Part shown: one piece after another, positions 1-7,395 of the stretch
Numbering within the stretch: position 1 is the stretch's first letter
How the letters are laid out: each line of letters opens with the position of its first letter
NCBI GenBank assembly: GCA_009917805.1
Contig: RGES01000062.1
Coordinates: forward strand, 1 to 7,440
Source of the DNA: Verrucomicrobiota bacterium
GTDB taxonomy: Bacteria; Verrucomicrobiota; Verrucomicrobiia; Opitutales; UBA953
Length of the DNA: 7,440 bases
Direction of reading: 5' to 3'
The notes under the pieces: generated by a model
Told to the model about the DNA's origin: nothing
Database searches by the model: none
Seen by the model: only the letters and a program-made list of their open reading frames with translations
Made by a program: the position numbers and the translations under genes

Positions 1-28
1 ATGAAGAGCGGAAGGAATACGCCTGTGT

Positions 29-2650
29 TCATCGGAGCGCGGCGACTTCGATCATGTGAGCGTAGAGCGGGGCGACGTATGGCAGCGCGACGTTCTTGAA
101 ATCGCTGTGGAGCCATCGTCCGGCGAGGCGGGCGGCGCCGTGACCCTCCGTGGGCCACTTTTTCGGGTCAGTGCGACCGAGGGTTTCCAGATTGAAGTTC
201 GCGACTTGGGCTCCGGCTACCGAAGGAGGTACCGGCGCGGCGCCGGCCGCGAAGGTCATCGCGGGAATCGCCCGGGCGAGCAGGTCATAGCGCATGTTGG
301 CGCAATCCAAGATCGGGGAGGGTGCCAGCAGGCGAGGGCCGCGCAGGCATCCTTCGTAGAGCGGTCGGAAGAACGGATCTTGGGTCAACTGCGCGGAAGG
401 AATCCGTCCGGCGGAAGCGGGGTCCATCCGTTCATAGTATCCGCCGGTGCTCTTGGTCGGCCCGCTGGGAACATAGCGACCACGCCATGCCGGATTGAAG
501 CCCCAGCCTCCCTGAGTCCTTTCCATGGCGATCGCCGCGATGGAACGGCTCCATCCTGCGCCCTTGAGCAATTCCTGGGTCTTCCAGACTCCGTAGTCGA
601 CGGCTCGGCCGGACCAGAGGGTCGCAAGTACCGAAGCCGAGGTCATCCCGGATGGGCAGTTGGTGACGTCTTCTCCGGGCGAATAGCAATTGACGGCGAT
701 GCCGAGAGTCCGCACCCGCGAGAAGCATTGCTCCCAGGTGAGGCTTCGCCGGAAGTCGCCTGGCGCGAAGAGCTTCGCCCAGTCGGCGGCGTAGAGTTTT
801 CGTTCGTAAGGCCGCCAATAGTCTTCGGTCATCTCGACGGCTTGTTGCTGCGCATTGACGCTCCCGGCGAGGGCTTCGATCGGCAGCGCGGCATTGAGCA
901 AGAAGTAGTGAGCCGGCGTGAACCCCGCCTGCACCGCGTGGCTGGCCACGATGTTGCCGAGGCTATGGCCGATCAGGAGCGTGCGGGAGGCGTCGAGGAA
1001 TCCCAGCGCTCGTGGCACTTCGTCGCCGGTTTGAAAGGCGTGATAGACCGCCTTATGGTAATCGAGGCCGGTGTCGCCGTTCCAGGTGACGCCTACGAAG
1101 CGGGCTTTGCTGCCGAGGACATGCAGCCGCTTGAACGTCTCGGCATGCCATCCGCGTGCCTCGTCGGCCGGGACGTTGTAACCGTGAATCAGCACGACCC
1201 ATCGACCATTGGTCTCGCTGTCAGGCAGGCCGCTCGGTTCATCAGTCTGTTGCCGCCGGGCGACTTTTTTGACCACGGCAGGTCGCCCCGAGTAATCGCA
1301 AGGCACCCGCGTGAGGTTCACGTGCCGGTACATCGTCTCGACCGGGACGATGGAAAGAGGCTGTTCGATCGTGGCGACGGCCTTGTCGCCCCGCCGTATC
1401 TCCAGCCGCAGGGGTTGCTGGCTGGCTTTGGCTCCTTCCATCAGGATGACGCCGTGTCCGAAGGTGGTGATGCGTTCGATGAACGAAGGAGGAATCTCAA
1501 TTCGTCCGTCTGTGTCGGGCTTCAGCACCAAGGCTGAGGTGACCGACTCATCGAGCTTAGGGCCGAAGGCTTTCAGGTTGGGGTCGCGGTGAAGCGAACC
1601 GGCTTTCGACGGGGATAAGCTGGTGAGCGCGATCTGGACGGCCCGCTCGGGGTGTGTCACGTAGTAACGGAATCCGTCGGTGGGCCGAAGCAGGCGGGTG
1701 ACCCGTCCGAGGTTGAGGTTGAGCGGCAGGAAATCGACGAGGTCGCTCAGCCCGTCGATGCCCGGCTGGCCATGGTCGGCTTGGTCTGTCGGACGTCCAG
1801 GCGTATCGGTATGCTTCAGGTACTCGCCTTGATCGTCGTCGTCGTTGATCCAATGACGGAGAGGCTTCCCTTTTGCCGGACGTTCGTTGTCGCCGATGAC
1901 ACCATCGCGGTCGACGTCCGCCTCGATGCCCGCCGGTTCGGCGACGAAGTCAGCCAACGCATATTCAAGCTGACCCGCATCTTCCGGAATCAGGGTGAAC
2001 GTGATCAGCTGGCCTGCGTCGCTTGGCTGAAGCGAGAACGGAAGGCCGACGTAGCGCCATTCCGTGTCCACCGGGAAGGGGGTCTTCCACTCCGCGAGCG
2101 ACCTTCCGTCTTCGCCGCGAATCGAAACGATGTAATGCTGCTCGATCTCAAGAGGATTCCAGCGCACATGCTGCCGCCAGAGGAGCAGGAATGAGCCGGC
2201 CTTGAGGTCCGAGCGAACCACTTCGACGGCGAGGTTCGGCAGGTTTCCTTCTCGATAGAAGTAGCGCACCGAGAAGGTGGCTGCTTCTTGACGTGAGGGC
2301 GTGGCGCCGGCGACGCCTCCTCGTCGTCTCGAGGTCAGCAGCTCCGACACCTTCAGTCGTAGGGTGGCATCGGAGGGAAGGGGGCTGGTCCCGCCGGCGA
2401 CGAAGCTCTTGGGGTAGTCGTGCGGGTCGCAGGGGTCCGTCCCTTGGATGATTTCGGACAGGTCGTCCCACCCATCACCGTCGGTATCCGCATCCTCAGG
2501 GTTGGTCCCGAGCAGCAGCTCCATTTCGTCATCAAGTCCGTCCTCATCCGAGTCTGCCTCAGCCGAGACGAAGACATTTGAGGACGCGCGGAAGGCCGCT
2601 GGACTGAGGCACGTGGACAAGATCAGGAAAAGACCGAATCGAATGAGCAT
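29..2650 (-). CDS. Secreted alpha/beta hydrolase with TSP3-like calcium repeats
   Basis: Probably a secreted serine hydrolase (lipase/esterase-like) of 873 residues; substrate unknown. I start it at the ATG at 2650-2648 because this puts a hydrophobic signal peptide (MLIRFGLFLILSTCLSPAAF) at the N-terminus; an in-frame ATG at 2692 would add 14 polar residues in front. Residues about 33-76 carry two Asp-rich loops (DSDEDGLDD, DADTDGDGWDD), each followed by a GT(N/D)P turn, as in thrombospondin type 3 repeats. Residues about 125-240 look beta-rich, perhaps a jelly-roll. A third loop, DVDRDGVIGDNE, lies at 245-256, followed by INDDDD. The hydrolase domain begins near 483: LIHGYN (487-492) as oxyanion region, GHSLGN (561-566) with nucleophile Ser563, SPGEDV with probable acid Asp661, and WLHSDF with probable His848. 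No C-terminal anchor or sorting signal is seen. The family assignment is firm from these motifs; the acid and His assignments and the substrate class are inference. Third-position GC is clearly lower than in the neighbouring genes. Confidence 0.88.
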   Translation of the reverse strand: MLIRFGLFLILSTCLSPAAFRASSNVFVSAEADSDEDGLDDEMELLLGTNPEDADTDGDGWDDLSEIIQGTDPCDPHDYPKSFVAGGTSPLPSDATLRLKVSELLTSRRRGGVAGATPSRQEAATFSVRYFYREGNLPNLAVEVVRSDLKAGSFLLLWRQHVRWNPLEIEQHYIVSIRGEDGRSLAEWKTPFPVDTEWRYVGLPFSLQPSDAGQLITFTLIPEDAGQLEYALADFVAEPAGIEADVDRDGVIGDNERPAKGKPLRHWINDDDDQGEYLKHTDTPGRPTDQADHGQPGIDGLSDLVDFLPLNLNLGRVTRLLRPTDGFRYYVTHPERAVQIALTSLSPSKAGSLHRDPNLKAFGPKLDESVTSALVLKPDTDGRIEIPPSFIERITTFGHGVILMEGAKASQQPLRLEIRRGDKAVATIEQPLSIVPVETMYRHVNLTRVPCDYSGRPAVVKKVARRQQTDEPSGLPDSETNGRWVVLIHGYNVPADEARGWHAETFKRLHVLGSKARFVGVTWNGDTGLDYHKAVYHAFQTGDEVPRALGFLDASRTLLIGHSLGNIVASHAVQAGFTPAHYFLLNAALPIEALAGSVNAQQQAVEMTEDYWRPYERKLYAADWAKLFAPGDFRRSLTWEQCFSRVRTLGIAVNCYSPGEDVTNCPSGMTSASVLATLWSGRAVDYGVWKTQELLKGAGWSRSIAAIAMERTQGGWGFNPAWRGRYVPSGPTKSTGGYYERMDPASAGRIPSAQLTQDPFFRPLYEGCLRGPRLLAPSPILDCANMRYDLLARAIPAMTFAAGAAPVPPSVAGAQVANFNLETLGRTDPKKWPTEGHGAARLAGRWLHSDFKNVALPYVAPLYAHMIEVAALR

Positions 2651-2841
2651 GACCTGGTTCAGCGTAACGTACCTACCGGAATAACAACGCACGCTTCATA
2701 GGGACTTTGTGATGAGCAAAGGGCTTGAGGCGCTCGCAGGGTGAGCCCGGGCTGGCTATATGTCCGCGACCTGTCGTTTAAAGTCCGGGGAAAGCGGCAG
2801 CGTCGGTTGACCTAGTAACCATCGGGGTTATCTGGTGTCTT
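2651..2841. promoter_or_regulatory. Divergent intergenic region, promoters expected both ways
   Basis: This 191-base gap separates the start codons of two divergently oriented genes, so it must hold both promoters unless transcription starts further away. Candidates are weak. On the plus strand, TTGACC at 2807-2812 resembles a -35 box, but the only -10 at suitable spacing is TATCTG at 2829-2834 (three of six matches), almost on the start codon. On the minus strand, TATGAA (2700-2695) matches a -10 box at four of six positions without a good -35. A small inverted repeat, CTTTG (2705-2709) and CAAAG (2717-2721), sits just upstream of that -10, and a perfect 10-base palindrome, AGCCCGGGCT, lies at 2744-2753; either could be an operator. 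Neither gene has a well-placed Shine-Dalgarno: the hydrolase has AGG only two bases from its ATG, the cytochrome gene only GGTG. No small gene is supported here. Confidence 0.35.
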
Positions 2842-5388
2842 ATGCGCATGCCCCGCCGCACCTTGCCCCTGGCCGCCCTTTGCCTGGCCGCCGTCGCGTT
2901 CGCCCAGATCGGCGACAAGGCCGGCGAGCCGCAGGTGCAGCTGGTCCCCGACAACCAGATCCCGCCTTCCCCGGCCCTCACGCCCCAGCAGCAGCTGAAG
3001 ACGTTCCAGATCGCGAAGGGCTTCCAGATCTCGCTCGTCGCCAGCGACCCGCAGGTCGGCGATCCGGTGGCCGCGCAGTTCGGCCCCGACGGTCGTCTCT
3101 GGGTCGTCGAGATGCAGGGCTACATGCCTGACCTCGATGGCACGACGGAAGACCAACCTCACGGGCGCGTGGTGGTCCTGGAGGACAAGGACGGCGACGG
3201 CGTCTTCGAGACGTCCACGGTCTTCCTCGACAAGGTCGTGATGCCTCGCGCCATCGCCCTGCACCGCGACGGCGTGCTCGTCGGCGCGCCGCCTCATCTC
3301 TGGTTCTGCCGCGACACGAACGGCGACGGCAAGGCCGACGAGAAGACCGAGATCGCGACGGACTTCGGCGTGCGCGTCGATCCGTCCCGCCCGCAGCTCG
3401 CCAATCCCGAGCGCGCCCCGAACGCGCTGCTCTGGGGGCATGACAACTGGCTTTACGTCGGCGCCTACACGGCCCGCTTCAAGTTCAAGGACGGCCGCTG
3501 GGTCCGCGGGCTGAGCAACTTCCGCGGGCAGTGGGGCCTTTCGCAGGACGACTTCGGCCATCTCTTCCATAACAGCAACAGCGACCAGATGCGCGCCGAC
3601 GTGATCCCGTCGTCGTACCTCAACCGCAACCCGAACCTCGGCCGCACCACGGGCCTGAACTGGAAGGTCGCGAAGGAGCAGTTCGTCTGGCCGATCCGCG
3701 TCAACCCCGGCATCAACCGCGGCTATCGCCCCGAGATGCTCCGCGAGTTCAAGCTCAAGGAGTTCACCGCCGCCTGCGCGCCGTGGATCTACCGCGCCGA
3801 CCTCTTCCCGGCCGACGCCTACGGCAACGCGTTCGTGTGCGAGCCAGCAGGCAATCTCATCAAGCGCAACGTGGTGAAGTCCGAAGGCGGCGCCCTCGTG
3901 GCCACGCCGTATTACGACCAGACGGAGTTCCTGGCTTCGACCGACGAGCGCTTCCGCCCGGTCAACCTGCTCACGGGGCCCGACGGCGCGCTCTACGTCA
4001 TCGACCTCTACCGCGGCGTCATCCAGCACCGCATCTCGCTGACCACCTACCTGCGCGAGCAGATCGTGAAGCGCGGCCTCGACAAGCCCCTCGCGCTCGG
4101 TCGCGTCTGGCGCATCGCCCCCGAAGGCGCCGTTGTCGCCCCGGCCAAGAAGCTGTCCGCGATGTCGCCGGCCGAACTCGTCGCCGAACTCGCCAGCGGT
4201 AACTCCTGGCGTCGTGAGACCGCCCAGCGCCTGCTCGTCGAAGCCGCCCCGGACGCCGCGCTTGACGCCGCGCTCGTCGCGCTCGCCAAGGATTCGGCTT
4301 CGCCCATGGGCCGCGTGCATGCCCTGTGGACGCTCGAAGGCCGCGGCGCCGTGAAGACCGAGGCCGTCCTCGCTGGCATGGCCCACGCCGACCCGCGCGT
4401 GCGCGCCGCCGCCATTCGCGTCTCCGAAGCGCTCATGGCCTCGCCCGACCGCGATGCGATCCTCGCCCGCTGGACCGAACTCGCCGCCACCGAAGACGCC
4501 ACCGAAGTCCAGCAGCAGCTCGCGCTCTCGCTCGGCGAAGCCAAGTCGCCCGCCGCCGACCTCGTCGGCGCCGTGCTCATCACCCGCGCGAGCGAGGTCG
4601 CCTTCATCCAGGACGCGTTCCTCAGCGGCCTCGAAGGACGCGAGATCGACCTGTTCGAAGCCGTGCTCAAGAAGCCAGCCGCCTACCCGAAGACCTTGCC
4701 CGCCGCCTTGCTCCGCTGCGTCTTCTCCACGCGCAAGCCCGCGCAGGTCGAGAAAGCCCTCGCGATCATCGCCGCGTTGCCGCTCAAGTCGCAGCAGCTG
4801 ACGCTGCTGGGGTCGCTCGCCACGCATCCGACCGTCACCGCCAAGCGTCCGGTAAAACTCGCCGCCGAGCCGGCTTCGCTGGCCAAGCTATCCAAGAGCA
4901 AGGACGCCGCGATGGTGAAGGCCCTCGCGTGGTTCAAGAGCACCGTCGTCTGGCCGGGTAAGCCGGGCGTGGTCGTCCCGGTGGTGAAGCCGCTCACCAA
5001 TGAGGAGCAGGCGCTCTTCGACAACGGCAAGCAGACCTTCGCCGGCCTGTGCGCCGCGTGCCACCAGCCGACGGGCAAGGGCCTCGACGGTCTGGCGCCG
5101 CCGCTGGCCGATTCCGAGTGGGTCAACGGCGACCCCGAGCGCATCATCAAGGTCGTCATGCATGGCCTGCGCGGACCCATCAAGGTGAAGGGACTCAGCT
5201 ACAGCTACGACATGCCGGCCGCCGGCTTCCTGTCCGACGAACAGATCGCCGGAGTCCTGACGTATATCCGCCGCGAATGGGACCACGAGGCCTCGCCCGT
5301 ACCCCTCGACCTCGTCCAGAAGATCCGCGCCGAGACCAAGGGCCGGACCGACGCGTGGACGGAGGCGGAGCTGCAGAAGACCAAATAG
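2842..5388 (+). CDS. PVC-type dehydrogenase/cytochrome c protein with CxxCH
   Basis: A periplasmic protein of 848 residues with the layout of the PVC 'putative membrane-bound dehydrogenase' family (TIGR02604-like N-terminus plus PVC-type CxxCH heme domain). Residues 1-21 are a signal peptide (basic MRMPRR, hydrophobic core, cleavage likely after AFA). Residues about 55-430 form a beta-propeller resembling soluble sugar dehydrogenases, with GPDGRLWVVE (81-90), calcium loops DKDGDG (115-120) and DTNGDGKADE (158-167), and GPDGALYVIDLYRG (379-392). Residues about 440-660 are Ala-rich and helical, with HEAT-like text such as DPRVRAAAIR near 517-526. The cytochrome domain has CAACH (737-741) and probable axial Met791 in YDMPA. 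It likely oxidises an unidentified organic substrate and passes electrons to heme c; the family is experimentally poorly defined, so this is inference. Start chosen at ATG 2842; ATG 2848 is nearly as good and also leaves an intact signal peptide. A symporter gene follows 171 bases downstream on the same strand. Confidence 0.92.
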   Translation: MRMPRRTLPLAALCLAAVAFAQIGDKAGEPQVQLVPDNQIPPSPALTPQQQLKTFQIAKGFQISLVASDPQVGDPVAAQFGPDGRLWVVEMQGYMPDLDGTTEDQPHGRVVVLEDKDGDGVFETSTVFLDKVVMPRAIALHRDGVLVGAPPHLWFCRDTNGDGKADEKTEIATDFGVRVDPSRPQLANPERAPNALLWGHDNWLYVGAYTARFKFKDGRWVRGLSNFRGQWGLSQDDFGHLFHNSNSDQMRADVIPSSYLNRNPNLGRTTGLNWKVAKEQFVWPIRVNPGINRGYRPEMLREFKLKEFTAACAPWIYRADLFPADAYGNAFVCEPAGNLIKRNVVKSEGGALVATPYYDQTEFLASTDERFRPVNLLTGPDGALYVIDLYRGVIQHRISLTTYLREQIVKRGLDKPLALGRVWRIAPEGAVVAPAKKLSAMSPAELVAELASGNSWRRETAQRLLVEAAPDAALDAALVALAKDSASPMGRVHALWTLEGRGAVKTEAVLAGMAHADPRVRAAAIRVSEALMASPDRDAILARWTELAATEDATEVQQQLALSLGEAKSPAADLVGAVLITRASEVAFIQDAFLSGLEGREIDLFEAVLKKPAAYPKTLPAALLRCVFSTRKPAQVEKALAIIAALPLKSQQLTLLGSLATHPTVTAKRPVKLAAEPASLAKLSKSKDAAMVKALAWFKSTVVWPGKPGVVVPVVKPLTNEEQALFDNGKQTFAGLCAACHQPTGKGLDGLAPPLADSEWVNGDPERIIKVVMHGLRGPIKVKGLSYSYDMPAAGFLSDEQIAGVLTYIRREWDHEASPVPLDLVQKIRAETKGRTDAWTEAELQKTK

Positions 5389-5400
5389 AGGGCTGAGTTG

Positions 5401-5442
5401 GGCCATCCTTGGCCGGCCGCGGCCGAGCAGGGATGCTCGGCC
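5401..5442. repeat. GGCC-rich palindrome cluster after the cytochrome gene
   Basis: Directly after the cytochrome gene come several inverted repeats packed end to end: GGCCA/TGGCC (5401-5405 and 5410-5414, loop TCCT), the palindrome GGCCGGCC (5411-5418), the palindrome GGCCGCGGCC (5415-5424), and a perfect 9-bp hairpin GGCCGAGCA/TGCTCGGCC (5421-5429 and 5434-5442, loop GGGA). The last is followed by CTACCTAG rather than a T-run, so it is not a textbook intrinsic terminator, though it could still end or stabilise the upstream transcript. Its form resembles the short interspersed palindromic (REP-like) elements found between genes in many high-GC bacteria. Whether it is repeated elsewhere in this genome cannot be seen from the window. 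Confidence 0.6.
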
Positions 5443-5493
5443 CTACCTAGATGCGAAGCCTCGATAGCCTAATGCTCCGAATTGCTCAAATAG

Positions 5494-5559
5494 GGCGGGG
5501 GAACGCGGTTGCCACGCCGGGCCGGGTGAAAGAGAAGTAGGCAACCCCTTACCCCCGCC
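5494..5559 (+). promoter_or_regulatory. Nested stem-loop leader ending at the symporter start codon
   Basis: The 66 bases before the symporter ATG can fold into a two-helix structure. The outer helix is an all-G/C 8-bp perfect match, GGCGGGGG (5494-5501) with CCCCCGCC (5552-5559), and its 3' arm ends at the base before the ATG. Inside, after five unpaired bases on each side, is a 7-bp perfect match, GGTTGCC (5507-5513) with GGCAACC (5540-5546). The 26-base apical part holds two CCGGG blocks and a purine-rich stretch (AAAGAGAAG). The bases where a Shine-Dalgarno would lie (about 5547-5555) are pyrimidine-rich; the nearest purine-rich tract is about 20 bases from the ATG. The pairing is read directly; a role in translational control is inference. 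No known riboswitch class is recognised. Confidence 0.45.
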
Positions 5560-7395
5560 ATGCATATTACCTGGATTGATTGGGTCATCGTCGCTGCTTC
5601 GGTCCTGATTTGCTTCGTCCCCGCGCTCTTCCTCGCCAAGCGCTCGGGCGGCAGCACCGCCGAGTTCTTCGCCTCCGGTCGTTCGGTGCCGTGGTGGCTC
5701 GCCGGACTCTCGATGGTGGCGACGACCTTCTCCTCCGACACCCCGAACTGGGTGACCGAGCAGGTCCGCAAATACGGCGTCGCCGGCAACTGGCAGTGGT
5801 GGGCCTTCGTGCTCACCGGCGTGGCCACGGTCTTCTTCTTCGCCCGCCTGTGGCGTCGTTCCGGCGTCATGACCGACCTCGAGTTCTACGAGCACCGCTA
5901 CTCCGGCACCGCCGCTTCGGTCGTGCGCGGCTTCCGCGCGGTGTACCTCGGCCTGTTCTTCAACTGCTTCATCATGGGCATGGTGACCTTGGCCGCGTGC
6001 AAGATCGCCAACATCCTCTTCGGCATGCCGGCCTGGCAGACCATCGTCGTCTGCGGTATCCTCAACGTCGTCTTCGCCGCCCACTCCGGCCTCTGGGGCG
6101 TGCTCGTCATCGATATGGTGCAGTTCTTCATCAAGATGACCGCTGTCTTCGCCGCCGCCTGGTTCTCGCTCGTCGAAGTCGGGGAACGGCTTGTCGGCAA
6201 GGGCGCCGGCGGCTGGGCGGGACTGAAGGCGCTCGTCGCCCAGCTTTCCACCCAGCAGGTCGTGACGACCGCCGGCGTGCCGGTGATGTCAGCCTCGGAC
6301 GGCAAGGGCCAGCCGATCCTCGACATGCTGCCGAACTTCACGATGTCCGAGCTCGCGCTGATGATCTTCATCCTGCCGATCGCCATCAGCTGGTGGGCCA
6401 ACTGGTACCCGGGCGCCGAACCGGGCGGCGGTTCGTACATCGCCCAGCGCATGCTGGCCTCGAAGTCCGAGAAGGATTCCCTCGGCGGCACGCTGTTCTT
6501 CAACATCGCCCACTACGTCCTCCGTCCGTGGCCGTGGATCATCACCGCGCTGTGCTCGATCATCGTCTACCCCGACCTCGCGGCGATCACCAAGGCCTTC
6601 CCGAACGCCGATCCTCACCTCATCGGCCATGACTCCGCCTTCCCGGCGATGCTGATGTTCCTGCCCGTCGGCTTCGTGGGCCTGATGATCGGCGGCCTCA
6701 TCGCCGCGAATTCCTCGACCATCCTGACGCACCTCAACTGGGGTTCCTCGTACCTCGTGCACGACTTCTATCGTCGCTTCATGAAGAAGGACGCCAGCGA
6801 AGCGCACTACGTGAACGTCGGTCGCCTCTCGACCGTGCTCCTCTACGTCGTCGCAGGCGGCCTTCCAGATCCTGCTCTCCATCGGCGCCGGCACCGGGCT
6901 GCTGTACGTCGCCCGCTGGTTCTGGTGGCGCGTCTCCGCCTGGTGCGAGGTCGTCGCCATGGTGATGTCGCTCGTGACCGCCGTGGGCGTCCCGATGGCC
7001 CTGCCGCAGGCCGACTTCGCCACGACGACCCTCTGGCAGGTCGGACTCACGACCGCCGCTTGGCTGATCACCGCCTATGTCGGTCCGCAGACCGACCGCG
7101 CCACCCTCATTTCCTTCTGCCAGAAGGTGAAGCCCGCCGGTCCCGGTTGGACGGACATCCGCGCCGAGGCGGGCATCAGCGACGCGGAGATCGCGCAGGA
7201 GAACCGTGTCGGGTCCGCCTTCGTCGGCTGGATCGCCGGCTGCGCGCTCATCTGGGGCTCGCTCTTCGCCATCGGCAACTTCCTCTACGCGTCGGGCGAC
7301 CCCAAGCGCCTCACCATGGCCTGGGTGCTCACCGCCGTCACGCTCGTGAGCGGCTACGTCCTGCTGAAGATCACCCAGCAGCTCTGGGCGGATAG
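5560..7395 (+). CDS. Sodium:solute symporter (SSS), frame broken after about residue 432
   Basis: An inner-membrane sodium-coupled solute transporter of the SSS family; the substrate is not readable. Residues 1-432 (5560-6855) are a good symporter N-terminal and central part: a first hydrophobic segment (WVIVAASVLICFVPALFLAK), the motif AEFFASGRSVPWWLAGLSMV followed by FSSDTPNWVTEQV (57-69), several more membrane segments, an ISWWANWYPG loop (276-285), and the segment around ANSSTILTHLNWGSSYLVHDF (383-403), where Ser385/Ser386 probably correspond to the sodium-2 site residues. After LLYVVA (427-432) the open frame runs on to 7395 as an Arg/His-rich, non-membrane translation; this is out-of-frame reading of the real 3' end, not a domain. 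As it stands the product would lack its last transmembrane segments and is probably non-functional, unless the break is a sequence error. The start at 5560 has no clear Shine-Dalgarno but gives the expected N-terminus. Confidence 0.85.
   Translation: MHITWIDWVIVAASVLICFVPALFLAKRSGGSTAEFFASGRSVPWWLAGLSMVATTFSSDTPNWVTEQVRKYGVAGNWQWWAFVLTGVATVFFFARLWRRSGVMTDLEFYEHRYSGTAASVVRGFRAVYLGLFFNCFIMGMVTLAACKIANILFGMPAWQTIVVCGILNVVFAAHSGLWGVLVIDMVQFFIKMTAVFAAAWFSLVEVGERLVGKGAGGWAGLKALVAQLSTQQVVTTAGVPVMSASDGKGQPILDMLPNFTMSELALMIFILPIAISWWANWYPGAEPGGGSYIAQRMLASKSEKDSLGGTLFFNIAHYVLRPWPWIITALCSIIVYPDLAAITKAFPNADPHLIGHDSAFPAMLMFLPVGFVGLMIGGLIAANSSTILTHLNWGSSYLVHDFYRRFMKKDASEAHYVNVGRLSTVLLYVVAGGLPDPALHRRRHRAAVRRPLVLVARLRLVRGRRHGDVARDRRGRPDGPAAGRLRHDDPLAGRTHDRRLADHRLCRSADRPRHPHFLLPEGEARRSRLDGHPRRGGHQRRGDRAGEPCRVRLRRLDRRLRAHLGLALRHRQLPLRVGRPQAPHHGLGAHRRHARERLRPAEDHPAALGG
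6841..6860 (+). other. Frame break and probable small deletion in the symporter gene
   Basis: Frame 1 reads VGRLSTVLLYVVA up to 6855, and from 6854 frame 2 reads QAAFQILLSIGAGTG, both being expected symporter sequence. The shift equals one extra base or the loss of a number of bases that leaves remainder 2 on division by 3. Joined directly, the membrane helix beginning at STVLLYVVA is only about 7 residues before the next conserved block. Family members as I remember them have roughly 10-12 more residues there, so a deletion of about 32-35 bases fits better than a single-base insertion. No direct repeat explaining the loss is evident within the window. Confidence 0.7.

Noticed and set aside
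1..28. Start of another gene at the window edge (ATG at position 1)
   Set aside because: This frame enters the antisense of the hydrolase 3' end and has no supporting features; 28 bases are too few to judge.
56..1537. A 493-codon plus-strand open frame opposite the hydrolase
   Set aside because: It is antisense to the catalytic half of the hydrolase, whose motifs are intact on the minus strand. The plus-strand translation shows no domain or membrane pattern.
2807..2834. Sigma-70 promoter for the cytochrome gene (TTGACC and TATCTG)
   Set aside because: The -10 half matches only three of six positions and lies about eight bases from the ATG. I mention it only as a weak candidate in the intergenic entry, not as a feature of its own.
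2812..4827. A 671-codon open frame on the minus strand opposite the cytochrome gene
   Set aside because: It lies antisense to a gene with clear domains, and its translation is rich in Arg, Gly, Glu and Ala, as expected when almost all sense codons end in G or C. It has no recognisable motif or signal.
5421..5442. Rho-independent terminator of the cytochrome gene
   Set aside because: The hairpin is perfect, but CTACCTAG follows instead of a T-run, so I list it as a palindromic repeat, with termination only as a possibility.
6856..7395. Arg/His-rich C-terminal extension of the symporter
   Set aside because: The same bases in the next frame give the expected symporter C-terminus, so the basic tail is out-of-frame translation.
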